Shown piece by piece: positions 34,257 to 40,320 of a stretch of 53,625 nucleotides of DNA. A program made the translations under genes and the position numbers. The DNA comes from an uncultured Bacteroidota bacterium (GTDB taxonomy: Bacteria; Bacteroidota; Bacteroidia; Flavobacteriales; Flavobacteriaceae), in contig CACEKJ010000008.1 of assembly GCA_902560045.1 (NCBI GenBank), positions 1 to 53,625 on the forward strand, in the 5' to 3' direction. The notes beneath the pieces are model-generated. The model saw only the letters and a program-made list of their open reading frames with translations. It searched no databases and was not told the DNA's origin. Every line of letters starts with the position of its first letter. The stretch's first letter is position 1.

Positions 34257-34409
34257 ATGAAAAAGATATATAACTTTTTCAAAGTAAAGCTATGTTTCAG
34301 AACCTATTGGAAGCAATGGTTAGCATGTATAATAATATGTGTAATACTTTATCTTTGGGCAGAACTTGGTGTGGGTATTTTCTTTCAAGATAGTTGGGGA
34401 GGTGATTAA
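34257..34409 (+). CDS. Small membrane protein (50 aa)
   Basis: A 50-aa frame starting at the ATG 2 bp after the previous stop; an ATG at 34227 in the same frame would overlap the upstream gene. It has a basic N-terminal half (KKIYNFFKVKLCFRTYWK) and one helix (LACIIICVILYLWAELGVGI), ending in WGGD. The next gene begins 6 bp later. Confidence 0.5.
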   Translation: MKKIYNFFKVKLCFRTYWKQWLACIIICVILYLWAELGVGIFFQDSWGGD

Positions 34410-34415
34410 AATAAT

Positions 34416-34649
34416 ATGAAAAAGCTAATACTATTACTATTTATTCCACTTGTCTTTGCTTGTAGTGATGAGGATGAGGATGAGGATGTCCCTAATATGT
34501 GTATTGATGAAACATTAATCAACTTACAAACACCTTGTCCTTTAATTTATTACCCTGTTTGTGGTTGTGATGGAAATACTTATAATAATAGTTGTGAGGC
34601 TTTTAATTTGTATGGTGTGATTGCTTTTGAAGACGGAGTTTGTGATTAA
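34416..34649 (+). CDS. Kazal-type inhibitor lipoprotein (cassette copy)
   Basis: A 77-aa lipoprotein. The signal peptide MKKLILLLFIPLVFAC is encoded by the shared leader (51 of 53 nt identical to the 36812 gene), while the mature part is a Kazal module with PVCGCDGNTYNNSCEAF that is nearly identical to the chromosomal gene at 29369. The combination looks chimeric: body from a Kazal paralogue, leader from the local array. It is the last of a run of plus-strand small genes. Confidence 0.85.
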   Translation: MKKLILLLFIPLVFACSDEDEDEDVPNMCIDETLINLQTPCPLIYYPVCGCDGNTYNNSCEAFNLYGVIAFEDGVCD

Positions 34650-34681
34650 ATTAAAGAGTGCCAAATGAGTTGCACCTTGTT

Positions 34682-34740
34682 TCATATTTAACTTATCAGA
34701 TGGCATAAATACCTCAACACATAAAATAATAAAAGAGTAA
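34682..34740 (+). pseudogene. Remnant of a T9SS sorting-domain gene end
   Basis: This 59-bp stretch matches the last 59 bp of the T9SS cargo gene (39564-39622) at 54 of 59 positions. Its frame reads NLSDGINTSTHKIIKE and a stop, identical in protein sequence to the end of that gene. Nothing of the rest of the gene remains. It lies 33 bp after the Kazal stop and runs directly into the core repeat at 34739. Confidence 0.75.
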
Positions 34741-34758
34741 GATATGCCTATTATTTAG
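34739..34758 (+). repeat. Core repeat, partial copy
   Basis: The sequence AAGATATGCCTATTATTTAG matches the recombinase-end core at 19 of 20 positions. It contains the stop codon of the hemolysin III gene (TTA at 34755-34757 on the plus strand). Confidence 0.6.
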
Positions 34759-35393
34759 ATGATATAAAGCAATACCATAAAGTAATGTAACACAGAGCCT
34801 GTTAGCACAAATAGATGCCATATCGAATGAAAATACTTTATCTTATCAAATGCATAAAATATAATTCCAAAAGTGTAAGAAACTCCACCAAGAATTAATA
34901 ACAGTTTGGCATTGAAATCAATTAGACTAAACAAGGAGTTTATATCAAAAATAATTAGCCATCCCATTGCTAAGTATAATAAAAGAGATACAAATTCATA
35001 CTTACCTGTAAGAAACAATTTCTTTAATGTTCCTATAATAGATAAAGTTAATACAGCTATAAATATGTTAAGACCTGAATAGTCATATAGAGTTATTAAG
35101 CAAATAGGCGCATAAGAGCCTAATATAAGATAGTATATGCTTATATGGTCAAGTACTTGAAATCTCTTTTTAAGTTTAGAGTTTATAACCAAATGATAAA
35201 TAGATGAGGATGAATAAACAAGCAATAAGCCAAAGGAAAATAATATAACTGAGAGTGTGCTAAGAAAGTTAATATTAGTGTCAAAATAAAATAAAAAAGG
35301 AATTCCTACAATAGACATTATCACTCCTAAGAAATGCGTTAATACATTCCACAACTCCTCGTTTTTATAATCTCTTAAGCTAATAACTTTCAC
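34755..35393 (-). CDS. Hemolysin III family (YqfA-type) membrane protein
   Basis: A 212-aa seven-helix protein of the hemolysin III/PAQR family. The metal-site signatures are SSSIYHLV near residue 62, LDHISIYYLILG near 82 and FHSIWHLFVLTGSVLHYF near 190, which supply Ser, Asp and three His. The start is a GTG (35391-35393), placed by the P element upstream and by the MKVISLRDYKNEELWN N-terminus. The gene is preceded by a composite core repeat and followed by another, so it looks like a cassette in minus orientation. Members act as membrane-bound hydrolases or stress sensors; the role here is unknown. Confidence 0.85.
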   Translation of the reverse strand: MKVISLRDYKNEELWNVLTHFLGVIMSIVGIPFLFYFDTNINFLSTLSVILFSFGLLLVYSSSSIYHLVINSKLKKRFQVLDHISIYYLILGSYAPICLITLYDYSGLNIFIAVLTLSIIGTLKKLFLTGKYEFVSLLLYLAMGWLIIFDINSLFSLIDFNAKLLLILGGVSYTFGIIFYAFDKIKYFHSIWHLFVLTGSVLHYFMVLLYII

Positions 35394-35471
35394 ACCCTAA
35401 AACTACAATAATTATGCCTATTCAGCTTAGAAGTTGAGGACTTAAAAGAAGAAGATATGCCTATGATTTAG
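35394..35471 (-). repeat. Composite core repeat with recombinase tail and P element
   Basis: On the plus strand 35428-35470 matches the recombinase gene 3' end (40325-40367 on the other strand) at 41 of 43 positions. 35394-35413 resembles the P element that leads into small genes. Between them a second partial ATGCCTATT core appears. The element leads into the GTG start of hemolysin III. Confidence 0.7.
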
Positions 35472-35575
35472 GCTAAACCTAATAAGCTTAATATAAAACC
35501 GATAATAAATCCTACAACCACAAAAATAAATACTATACTTATTATTTTAATTAACTTTATTATTGATTTTAACAT
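35468..35575 (-). CDS. Small single-pass membrane protein (35 aa)
   Basis: A 35-codon frame with one hydrophobic helix (IISIVFIFVVVGFIIGFILSL). Its stop falls inside the core repeat (35468-35470). It could be real but is too short to assign. Confidence 0.4.
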   Translation of the reverse strand: MLKSIIKLIKIISIVFIFVVVGFIIGFILSLLGLA

Positions 35576-35595
35576 AACTAAATATAATTACTTTT

Positions 35596-35754
35596 TGAAA
35601 AGGTTATTACTTACATTTTCGATAATTTATTTTATCTATTGGATTTTATTTGGAAAATCTGAAGATACTTTACAATATGTAATAGCGATAATATGTTTAT
35701 TAGTTATAATTTTCAATCTTATTTTAATTATAATCAAAAGGATTAGAAGTTGAG
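35596..35754 (+). CDS. Small membrane protein (52 aa), TTG start
   Basis: A 52-residue frame with two hydrophobic stretches (LLLTFSIIYFIYWILF and YVIAIICLLVIIFNLILIII). No ATG is available; TTG at 35596 is the only plausible start. Its last codons (KRIRS, stop) are encoded by a 16-bp fragment of the recombinase gene end (35740-35755) read in a different frame. Confidence 0.4.
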
Positions 35755-35755
35755 A
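35740..35755 (+). repeat. Recombinase-tail fragment
   Basis: AGGATTAGAAGTTGAG is identical to 16 bp of the recombinase coding strand near its 3' end (the RGLEVE codons). The match stops at both ends. Confidence 0.55.
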
Positions 35756-35768
35756 CCTTTTATAAATT

Positions 35769-36011
35769 TTAATCAAGTTTTTTATTAATAGAATCAAGTA
35801 GATTTATCATCTTATCATACTTAACTTGCTCATCAGCGTGTTGTTGAAGGTGTTTTTGTCTAACAGGGTTATTTGCTTGTTTTTCTTCAATAATAATCAT
35901 TGTAAAAACAAATAAAACAAATAATATAATTCCAAACAGCAATACAGTAGTGTTAACCGCAATTGTACTAAGTGGGTCTTTTAGGTAATCTTTAAAGATT
36001 GATTTTTTCAT
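35769..36011 (-). CDS. Small membrane-anchored protein (80 aa)
   Basis: An 80-aa protein with one membrane helix (TVLLFGIILFVLFVFTMIII) and a polar, coiled-coil-like C-terminal half (EEKQANNPVRQKHLQQHAD). The P element runs directly into its ATG. No family recognised. Confidence 0.58.
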   Translation of the reverse strand: MKKSIFKDYLKDPLSTIAVNTTVLLFGIILFVLFVFTMIIIEEKQANNPVRQKHLQQHADEQVKYDKMINLLDSINKKLD

Positions 36012-36043
36012 ACCTACAATTTACAATAATTTTAAAAGAAGAA
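36012..36043 (-). repeat. P element with partial core, copy 2
   Basis: These 32 bp are identical to 36551-36582 and lie directly before the ATG of the 35769 gene. The TATGCCTATGATTTAG part of the core is missing or diverged. Confidence 0.65.
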
Positions 36044-36060
36044 ATTAAAGGCAAATATAT

Positions 36061-36261
36061 CTAAGACCTAAGTTTGGGAATTAAATATTCTAAAACAAAA
36101 GCAACTAGACAACATATTCCTATAGCCAGCAGATATCCTTCCTCATCGCTAATACCCATATAGTTATCACCTAAATGAGATGTTGAAAGAATCATCCCGG
36201 TAAACAATAAAAAATAAAAAAATAATTTTTTAATTAATCTAATAATAAAATTTACATTCAT
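36061..36261 (-). CDS. Small membrane protein (66 aa)
   Basis: A 66-aa protein with two hydrophobic segments (LFFYFLLFTGMIL and LLAIGICCLVAFVLEYLI). The upstream 13-bp TTTACAATAATTT is part of the P element. Its stop lies next to the P element that leads into the 35769 gene, giving tight spacing within the minus-strand run. Confidence 0.55.
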   Translation of the reverse strand: MNVNFIIRLIKKLFFYFLLFTGMILSTSHLGDNYMGISDEEGYLLAIGICCLVAFVLEYLIPKLRS

Positions 36262-36274
36262 TATTTACAATAAT

Positions 36275-36550
36275 TTAATCTTCTTCAGATTTTATGTCAA
36301 CTATAGTGTCATTATCTTTAATAATTAATATTGTATTAGATTGAATGTTAACTCTATCAGAGTATTCTTTGTCTTCATACTCATCAATATATTTATCAAG
36401 AATCTCAATTTTAAAATCACCATCTTCAATATTGTCAGCAATATCAGATAGTTTATTTCCTACTTTGAAAAAGAAAACTAGGGAAAAAATAAGTTGGAGA
36501 ATTATCAAGGACAATGCTATGATTCCTAGAAGTTGTAATATTTTTTTCAT
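36275..36550 (-). CDS. Small membrane-anchored protein (91 aa)
   Basis: A 91-aa protein with one N-terminal membrane helix (LLGIIALSLIILQLIFSLVF) and a charged, extracytoplasmic C-terminal half (EDGDFKIEILDKYIDEYEDK), ending SEED. A complete copy of the core repeat plus P element (50 bp) runs into its ATG. Unknown family. Confidence 0.6.
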   Translation of the reverse strand: MKKILQLLGIIALSLIILQLIFSLVFFFKVGNKLSDIADNIEDGDFKIEILDKYIDEYEDKEYSDRVNIQSNTILIIKDNDTIVDIKSEED

Positions 36551-36600
36551 ACCTACAATTTACAATAATTTTAAAAGAAGAAGATATGCCTATGATTTAG
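36551..36600 (-). repeat. Core repeat plus P element, copy 1 (50 bp)
   Basis: On the minus strand this 50-bp block reads from CTAAATCATAGGCATATC through a T-rich stretch to ATTGTAAATTGTAGGT and directly into the ATG at 36550. It matches 40106-40155 (plus strand) at 48 of 50 positions, so the two copies are inverted and 3.5 kb apart. Confidence 0.8.
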
Positions 36601-36734
36601 TCTATCCCAAGTTTTTCAAAACGTATACTTGCTTACGTGATCTATAACGCTAAAAGGTTGTTTAAGGAAATACATAACGTATAAGTTGTTTAAGGTGCAT
36701 AACATAATGTAACACGTAATATATATAGTATATA

Positions 36735-36757
36735 TAATGTATAAAGGAACATACGAT
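36735..36757 (+). promoter_or_regulatory. Leader-upstream motif TAATGTATAAA...ACATACGAT
   Basis: This segment recurs at 38383-38402 (TAATGTATAAAACATATGAT) immediately before an ATG. AACATACGAT also stands directly before the ATGs at 37686 and 39631. At this copy an extra 54 bp (the U repeat) separates it from the ATG. Confidence 0.5.
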
Positions 36758-36801
36758 AAACCATAAACAACTTTTTCACTATCTTGTAGATACACTAAAC
36801 A
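36756..36801 (+). repeat. Upstream repeat U, copy 2
   Basis: This 46-bp segment matches 33035-33080 at 38 of 46 positions, again just before a start codon (ATG 36812). Confidence 0.6.
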
Positions 36802-36811
36802 ACTAAACGCT

Positions 36812-37672
36812 ATGAAAAAGCTAATACTATTACTATTTATACCGCTTGTCTTTGCTTGTAGTGATAATACAAATATTGAAGTTGAAGATGGTGATAATTT
36901 GCTTTTAATAGGGAATAGTTTTTTTAGACCATACGCAGAAAATTTAGATATTGTTGCATTAGATGCAGGTTACCATAATCATAACAGCACATTGGTCTTT
37001 AGGGGTGGAGAAAACGGCAGACCAATAAATTTTTGGAATGATTCAACAAGTCAAGAACATCAGGAAATTAAATTCGCGCTTGATCAGGGTAATATCGAAG
37101 TTTTTGGTATGACATCAGGTCACGACTTGGATGACGGAATCAGCGGTTACCGTTATTGGATAGAATATGCACTTCAAAACAATCCAAGCATTACAATTTT
37201 CATCTCTATATCTCCTTTTGATTTTCCGGCAGGCGACCCAAATGGGACTCGCCCAAATTGGAATTTATTTTCAATTGAAAATGAATTTAATTCTATCCAA
37301 GAGCTTTATGATTATTACGTAAATGATATTATTCATAATGAGATAGTAGACGAATTGAGAGTTATTTTTCCTAATACAAATATCTTTACAATTCCAACCG
37401 GATGGGCTACAAAAAACTTAGCACAAATGCAGGTTGATGATTTGTTATTGGACGAAATTGAGTTATTTGGGCCAAAACCAACATCAATTTTCACAGACTC
37501 TAAAGGTCATCAGGGTCAAATCGTTATTGAAGCAGGAACACTTATTTGGTTAAATAGTATTTATAGTGAAGAGCTAAGCGGTAATAATTATGAAACAGGT
37601 TTTGATACTGATTTACATTCTATAGCTGAAGATATAATGAATAGTCACGATTCAGATTATAAAAATAATTAA
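36812..37672 (+). CDS. SGNH-hydrolase-like lipoprotein
   Basis: A 286-aa lipoprotein with signal peptide MKKLILLLFIPLVFAC from the shared leader. The mature part starts with LLLIGNSFFRPYAENL at about residue 30, the GNS block with the nucleophilic Ser of SGNH hydrolases, and ends with a FTDSKGHQGQIVIEAGTLIW block near 230 holding the Asp-x-x-His type pair. The family acts on ester or acyl groups of polysaccharides or lipids; no specific substrate is evident. The gene is bounded by the U repeat upstream and an AACATACGAT leader downstream. Confidence 0.72.
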   Translation: MKKLILLLFIPLVFACSDNTNIEVEDGDNLLLIGNSFFRPYAENLDIVALDAGYHNHNSTLVFRGGENGRPINFWNDSTSQEHQEIKFALDQGNIEVFGMTSGHDLDDGISGYRYWIEYALQNNPSITIFISISPFDFPAGDPNGTRPNWNLFSIENEFNSIQELYDYYVNDIIHNEIVDELRVIFPNTNIFTIPTGWATKNLAQMQVDDLLLDEIELFGPKPTSIFTDSKGHQGQIVIEAGTLIWLNSIYSEELSGNNYETGFDTDLHSIAEDIMNSHDSDYKNN

Positions 37673-37685
37673 ACCAACATACGAT

Positions 37686-37856
37686 ATGAAAAAGCTAATA
37701 CTGATTTTAGTAATTATTGTAGCTACATTAAATCTATTATATACTTTTGGTTATCAAGGTGAGCCAATGAGTCAATTTGAATTTCTGACTCGAACGCTCG
37801 GGAGCATAACTATTGTCTTAGGAGGTCTATTATTATTAATAAAGAAACTTAAATGA
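37686..37856 (+). CDS. Small membrane protein with shared leader start (56 aa)
   Basis: A 56-aa frame preceded directly by AACATACGAT. The first 17 bases of the shared leader are kept, then the sequence departs into a two-helix membrane protein (LILVIIVATLNLLYTF and SITIVLGGLLLLI). The stop overlaps a further leader start at 37853. Confidence 0.5.
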   Translation: MKKLILILVIIVATLNLLYTFGYQGEPMSQFEFLTRTLGSITIVLGGLLLLIKKLK

Positions 37857-37900
37857 AAAAGCTAATACTACAACCATCTTCTTGTTTTAGCCTTATATAG
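37853..37900 (+). pseudogene. Truncated shared leader
   Basis: The leader sequence ATGAAAAAGCTAATACTA is followed immediately by unrelated DNA belonging to the 3' end of the convergent methyltransferase-like gene, giving a 15-residue frame with an early stop. This is a clear junction between array sequences. Confidence 0.5.
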
Positions 37901-38311
37901 CGAATATTCTTTGCCAAATTTTTCTGTAAGGAAAATCTCTTCTCTTTTAATTTGAAATCTATTTATCCAAAAATAAAAAAGGATAGGTGTTGTAATTGAG
38001 AAAATATTCAAATAGAATAATGATGTTGATGTAACAATCATCAACAAACCTAAATACATTGGATTTCTTGAATATTTATAGATTCCAGAGGTTATAAGTT
38101 TATTAACTTTTTTAAACTTTATTGGATCAATTGTAGTTTTTGATTTTATAAACTTAAAAATTGGATTAATTAAAATAAGTATCCCAATTAAAAGTATAAG
38201 AATAGATATTAAGTCTTGATTTGGTAGATGAATTAAATGAATTTTTTTAGATGAAAAATAATTAGCAATTACTAAAATCAGAACTAATAGAGGGGGTGGT
38301 ATTTTTAACAT
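37868..38311 (-). CDS. Isoprenylcysteine carboxyl methyltransferase-like membrane protein
   Basis: A 147-aa integral-membrane protein of the ICMT/PEMT-like family. The C-terminal SAM-binding signature is present: LITSGIYKYSRNPMYLGLL near residue 71, then RFQIKREEIFLTEKFGKEY near 115 and ending YKAKTRRWL. Bacterial members methylate small amines, lipids or thiols; the substrate is unknown. It lies in opposite orientation to its neighbours, a typical cassette-like placement. Confidence 0.82.
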   Translation of the reverse strand: MLKIPPPLLVLILVIANYFSSKKIHLIHLPNQDLISILILLIGILILINPIFKFIKSKTTIDPIKFKKVNKLITSGIYKYSRNPMYLGLLMIVTSTSLFYLNIFSITTPILFYFWINRFQIKREEIFLTEKFGKEYSLYKAKTRRWL

Positions 38312-38402
38312 TTTTTAAATATCACTTTAATGGTTCTTAATCAAAATAATGAATTTTTTATAAATCAAGCATATAATATATTTAATGTATAAAACATATG
38401 AT

Positions 38403-38483
38403 ATGAAGAAGCTAATACTATTACTATTTATTCCATTTGTTTCATATTTAACATTTCTATTATTCCTTTTAACAACTAATTAA
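38403..38483 (+). CDS. Leader-derived membrane peptide (26 aa)
   Basis: A 26-aa frame starting with the shared leader (MKKLILLLFIPFV), then SYLTFLLFLLTTN with no mature domain. The leader departs at the 16-bp TTGTTTCATATTTAAC, which also occurs at 34677-34692 at the edge of the T9SS-domain remnant. It is probably a leader whose body was lost by recombination. Confidence 0.4.
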   Translation: MKKLILLLFIPFVSYLTFLLFLLTTN

Positions 38484-38572
38484 CAAGAGTTTTATTCTAT
38501 TTTCTGACTTTTGAAAAACATATTGTTATGTTTCAGTGCATTAACAGTTAGCAATTAAAAAAGACAAAAAAT

Positions 38573-39622
38573 ATGAGAAGAAAAATCTTAATTTCAGCAA
38601 TACTATTTTTAACTTTTGTTTTTAATGCCAAATCACAAGATACTATTGTGTCGGCTTTTTTTGGACTTGATAATGGGCTGCCAGGTATAATGTGTAATCA
38701 ACCAGGAAGCCAGTTAGATGGTATGCCTGTTAATTTTATATTCCCATTAGATGCATCCAGTTTATCGGAAACTGATTTTGAAGTTTTAGATGACCTTGGA
38801 AATATAAATACCCCTACTTGTGTTTTTTTGGCCCCAGCTAATGAAAATGGAGAAAATCGAACTGTGCTTTTGTTAGGTGAATTTGGTACAGCTGTTTCCA
38901 ATCCGCCTGTTGAAATTAGAATTGTAGGGGATTTATTTACAACTGACATTTTATCAGGAGAGTCCGCTTGTTCAGAAATCATAAACCTTAACGGAACCAC
39001 TACCACTAATGTTATTCCACTTGATGATGGGCCAAGTTTATTCTTTGCTCAAAGAATTGATGGCAATCTGAATGAGTGTAATTCAGGAACACAAACGATT
39101 CAAGTTGCTTGGAATGGAGGTGTTACACCGCATATAACTGGTGACACCGAATCTGATTTATTTCAGTACTATATTGGCTATTCTGAAAGCTCTGGAGTTC
39201 TAATACCGCACACGCCTATTTCGATAGCAGATATAAATGATAATGATAACTTTCACCAACTTTGTTTTTCTATAAGTGATGAAATTATTAAAATTTCAAT
39301 GACAGGTAACACAGTAGAAGACCCAAACCAAGACCCAAATTTATACAGCGAAATTGATGTTAGTTACTGCACTACTTTGACAATTATTGAGGAGAACCTT
39401 ATTGAAAAAGAGTATGAAATTTACCCAAATCCTACTTCCGACTATATTTATATAAATAATAATATTGAATTAGAAATAGTAGTTTTTGACTTGTTAGGAA
39501 AACAAGTAATGAGAGAATATATCACAGATAAATTTGATATCTCTTGTTTAGAAAAAGACACATACATACTTAACTTATCAGATGGTATAAATACATCAAC
39601 ACATAAAATAATTAAAGAGTAA
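38573..39622 (+). CDS. T9SS cargo protein with type A sorting domain
   Basis: A 349-aa secreted protein. It has a Sec signal peptide (cleavage near KSQ) and a C-terminal type A sorting domain from about residue 275: YEIYPNPTSDYIYINN, then VVFDLLGKQVMREY, ending in a STHKIIKE strand. This domain directs transport across the outer membrane by the type IX system. The middle (about 25-270) is beta-rich with eight cysteines and no recognised family. The final 59 bp are duplicated at 34682-34740. Confidence 0.85.
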   Translation: MRRKILISAILFLTFVFNAKSQDTIVSAFFGLDNGLPGIMCNQPGSQLDGMPVNFIFPLDASSLSETDFEVLDDLGNINTPTCVFLAPANENGENRTVLLLGEFGTAVSNPPVEIRIVGDLFTTDILSGESACSEIINLNGTTTTNVIPLDDGPSLFFAQRIDGNLNECNSGTQTIQVAWNGGVTPHITGDTESDLFQYYIGYSESSGVLIPHTPISIADINDNDNFHQLCFSISDEIIKISMTGNTVEDPNQDPNLYSEIDVSYCTTLTIIEENLIEKEYEIYPNPTSDYIYINNNIELEIVVFDLLGKQVMREYITDKFDISCLEKDTYILNLSDGINTSTHKIIKE

Positions 39623-39630
39623 CATACGAT

Positions 39631-40116
39631 ATGAAAAAGCTAATACTATTACTATTTATTCCGCTTGTATTTGGTTGTAGTAGTGATGAGGATAGCACAA
39701 ATTGTATTTTAGGTGTACCATTTGATGATTTTATTTGTTTTGATGATTTATCAATAGCAGAGATAGAAAGCGGAGTTGACGGAGTATATAAAGATCAAAA
39801 TACTGGGGAATTAATAAAAAATGTTGTTGAAGAATATTATCAAATATGCGAAAATGAAGTTGCTTTGTACAAAGATGGTGAGGAAGTTGGTTATGCTGAT
39901 TCATTAACATTATATTCAAATAAAGATCCTTGGAATGATGATGGCTCTTATCGTGGCTATATAAGAGAAATGGAGGATGAATATGTAGACACAGATATTG
40001 ATTATGATGATATAGAAATATTGGATGAAAATGAATCGGAAAGATATTCTGATTTTAAACATTCCTCTGACCGTTTTAACACTTTAACCAATCATTGGAA
40101 AGATGCTAAATCATAG
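39631..40116 (+). CDS. Lipoprotein with shared leader, acidic body
   Basis: A 161-aa lipoprotein with the shared leader (MKKLILLLFIPLVFGC) directly after AACATACGAT. The mature part is acidic, with FDDFICFDDLSIAEIESGVDG and a DEYVDTDIDYDDIEILDENE stretch. No family recognised. It ends exactly inside the core repeat: its last codons (AAA TCA TAG) are the repeat's AAATCATAG. Confidence 0.7.
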   Translation: MKKLILLLFIPLVFGCSSDEDSTNCILGVPFDDFICFDDLSIAEIESGVDGVYKDQNTGELIKNVVEEYYQICENEVALYKDGEEVGYADSLTLYSNKDPWNDDGSYRGYIREMEDEYVDTDIDYDDIEILDENESERYSDFKHSSDRFNTLTNHWKDAKS

Positions 40117-40155
40117 GCATATCCTCCTCTTTTAAAATTATTGTAAATTGTAGGT
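40106..40155 (+). repeat. Core repeat plus P element, copy 3 (50 bp)
   Basis: This block starts CTAAATCATAGGCATATC and ends ATTGTAAATTGTAGGT, leading directly into the ATG at 40156. It matches 36551-36600 inverted at 48 of 50 positions and shares its first 28 bp or so with the recombinase gene end at 40325-40367 in direct orientation. Confidence 0.8.
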
Positions 40156-40320
40156 ATGAAAAAGTATGCTTTAAAAAATATTTCGCAAATTAAGATTGTT
40201 GATGGCAGCGTCGAAATTAAATATAATGATGGTACATTATTTAAATTGAAAGAAAATTGTGTTTTTGATGTCAATTATAAAAACAACAAGAACTATCCTG
40301 AAGTCGACCATTGTAATTAG
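40156..40320 (+). CDS. Small protein (54 aa) convergent with the recombinase
   Basis: A 54-aa protein starting MKKYALKNISQIKIVDGSVE and ending PEVDHCN. The pattern KYNDGTLFKLKENCVFD suggests a small beta fold, somewhat like DUF2442. The P element leads into its ATG. Its stop overlaps the recombinase stop (TTAG), so the genes are tail to tail. It sits between two direct copies of the core repeat, 219 bp apart, exactly the position of a newly inserted cassette. Confidence 0.6.
   Translation: MKKYALKNISQIKIVDGSVEIKYNDGTLFKLKENCVFDVNYKNNKNYPEVDHCN

Noticed and set aside
36600-36812. Possible integron attC sites (repeated GTTGTTTAAGG and TAAACAAC motifs near the array)
   Set aside because: The motifs do not fit paired R and L boxes with RYYYAAC/GTTRRRY, and the recombinase lacks the extra domain of integron integrases.
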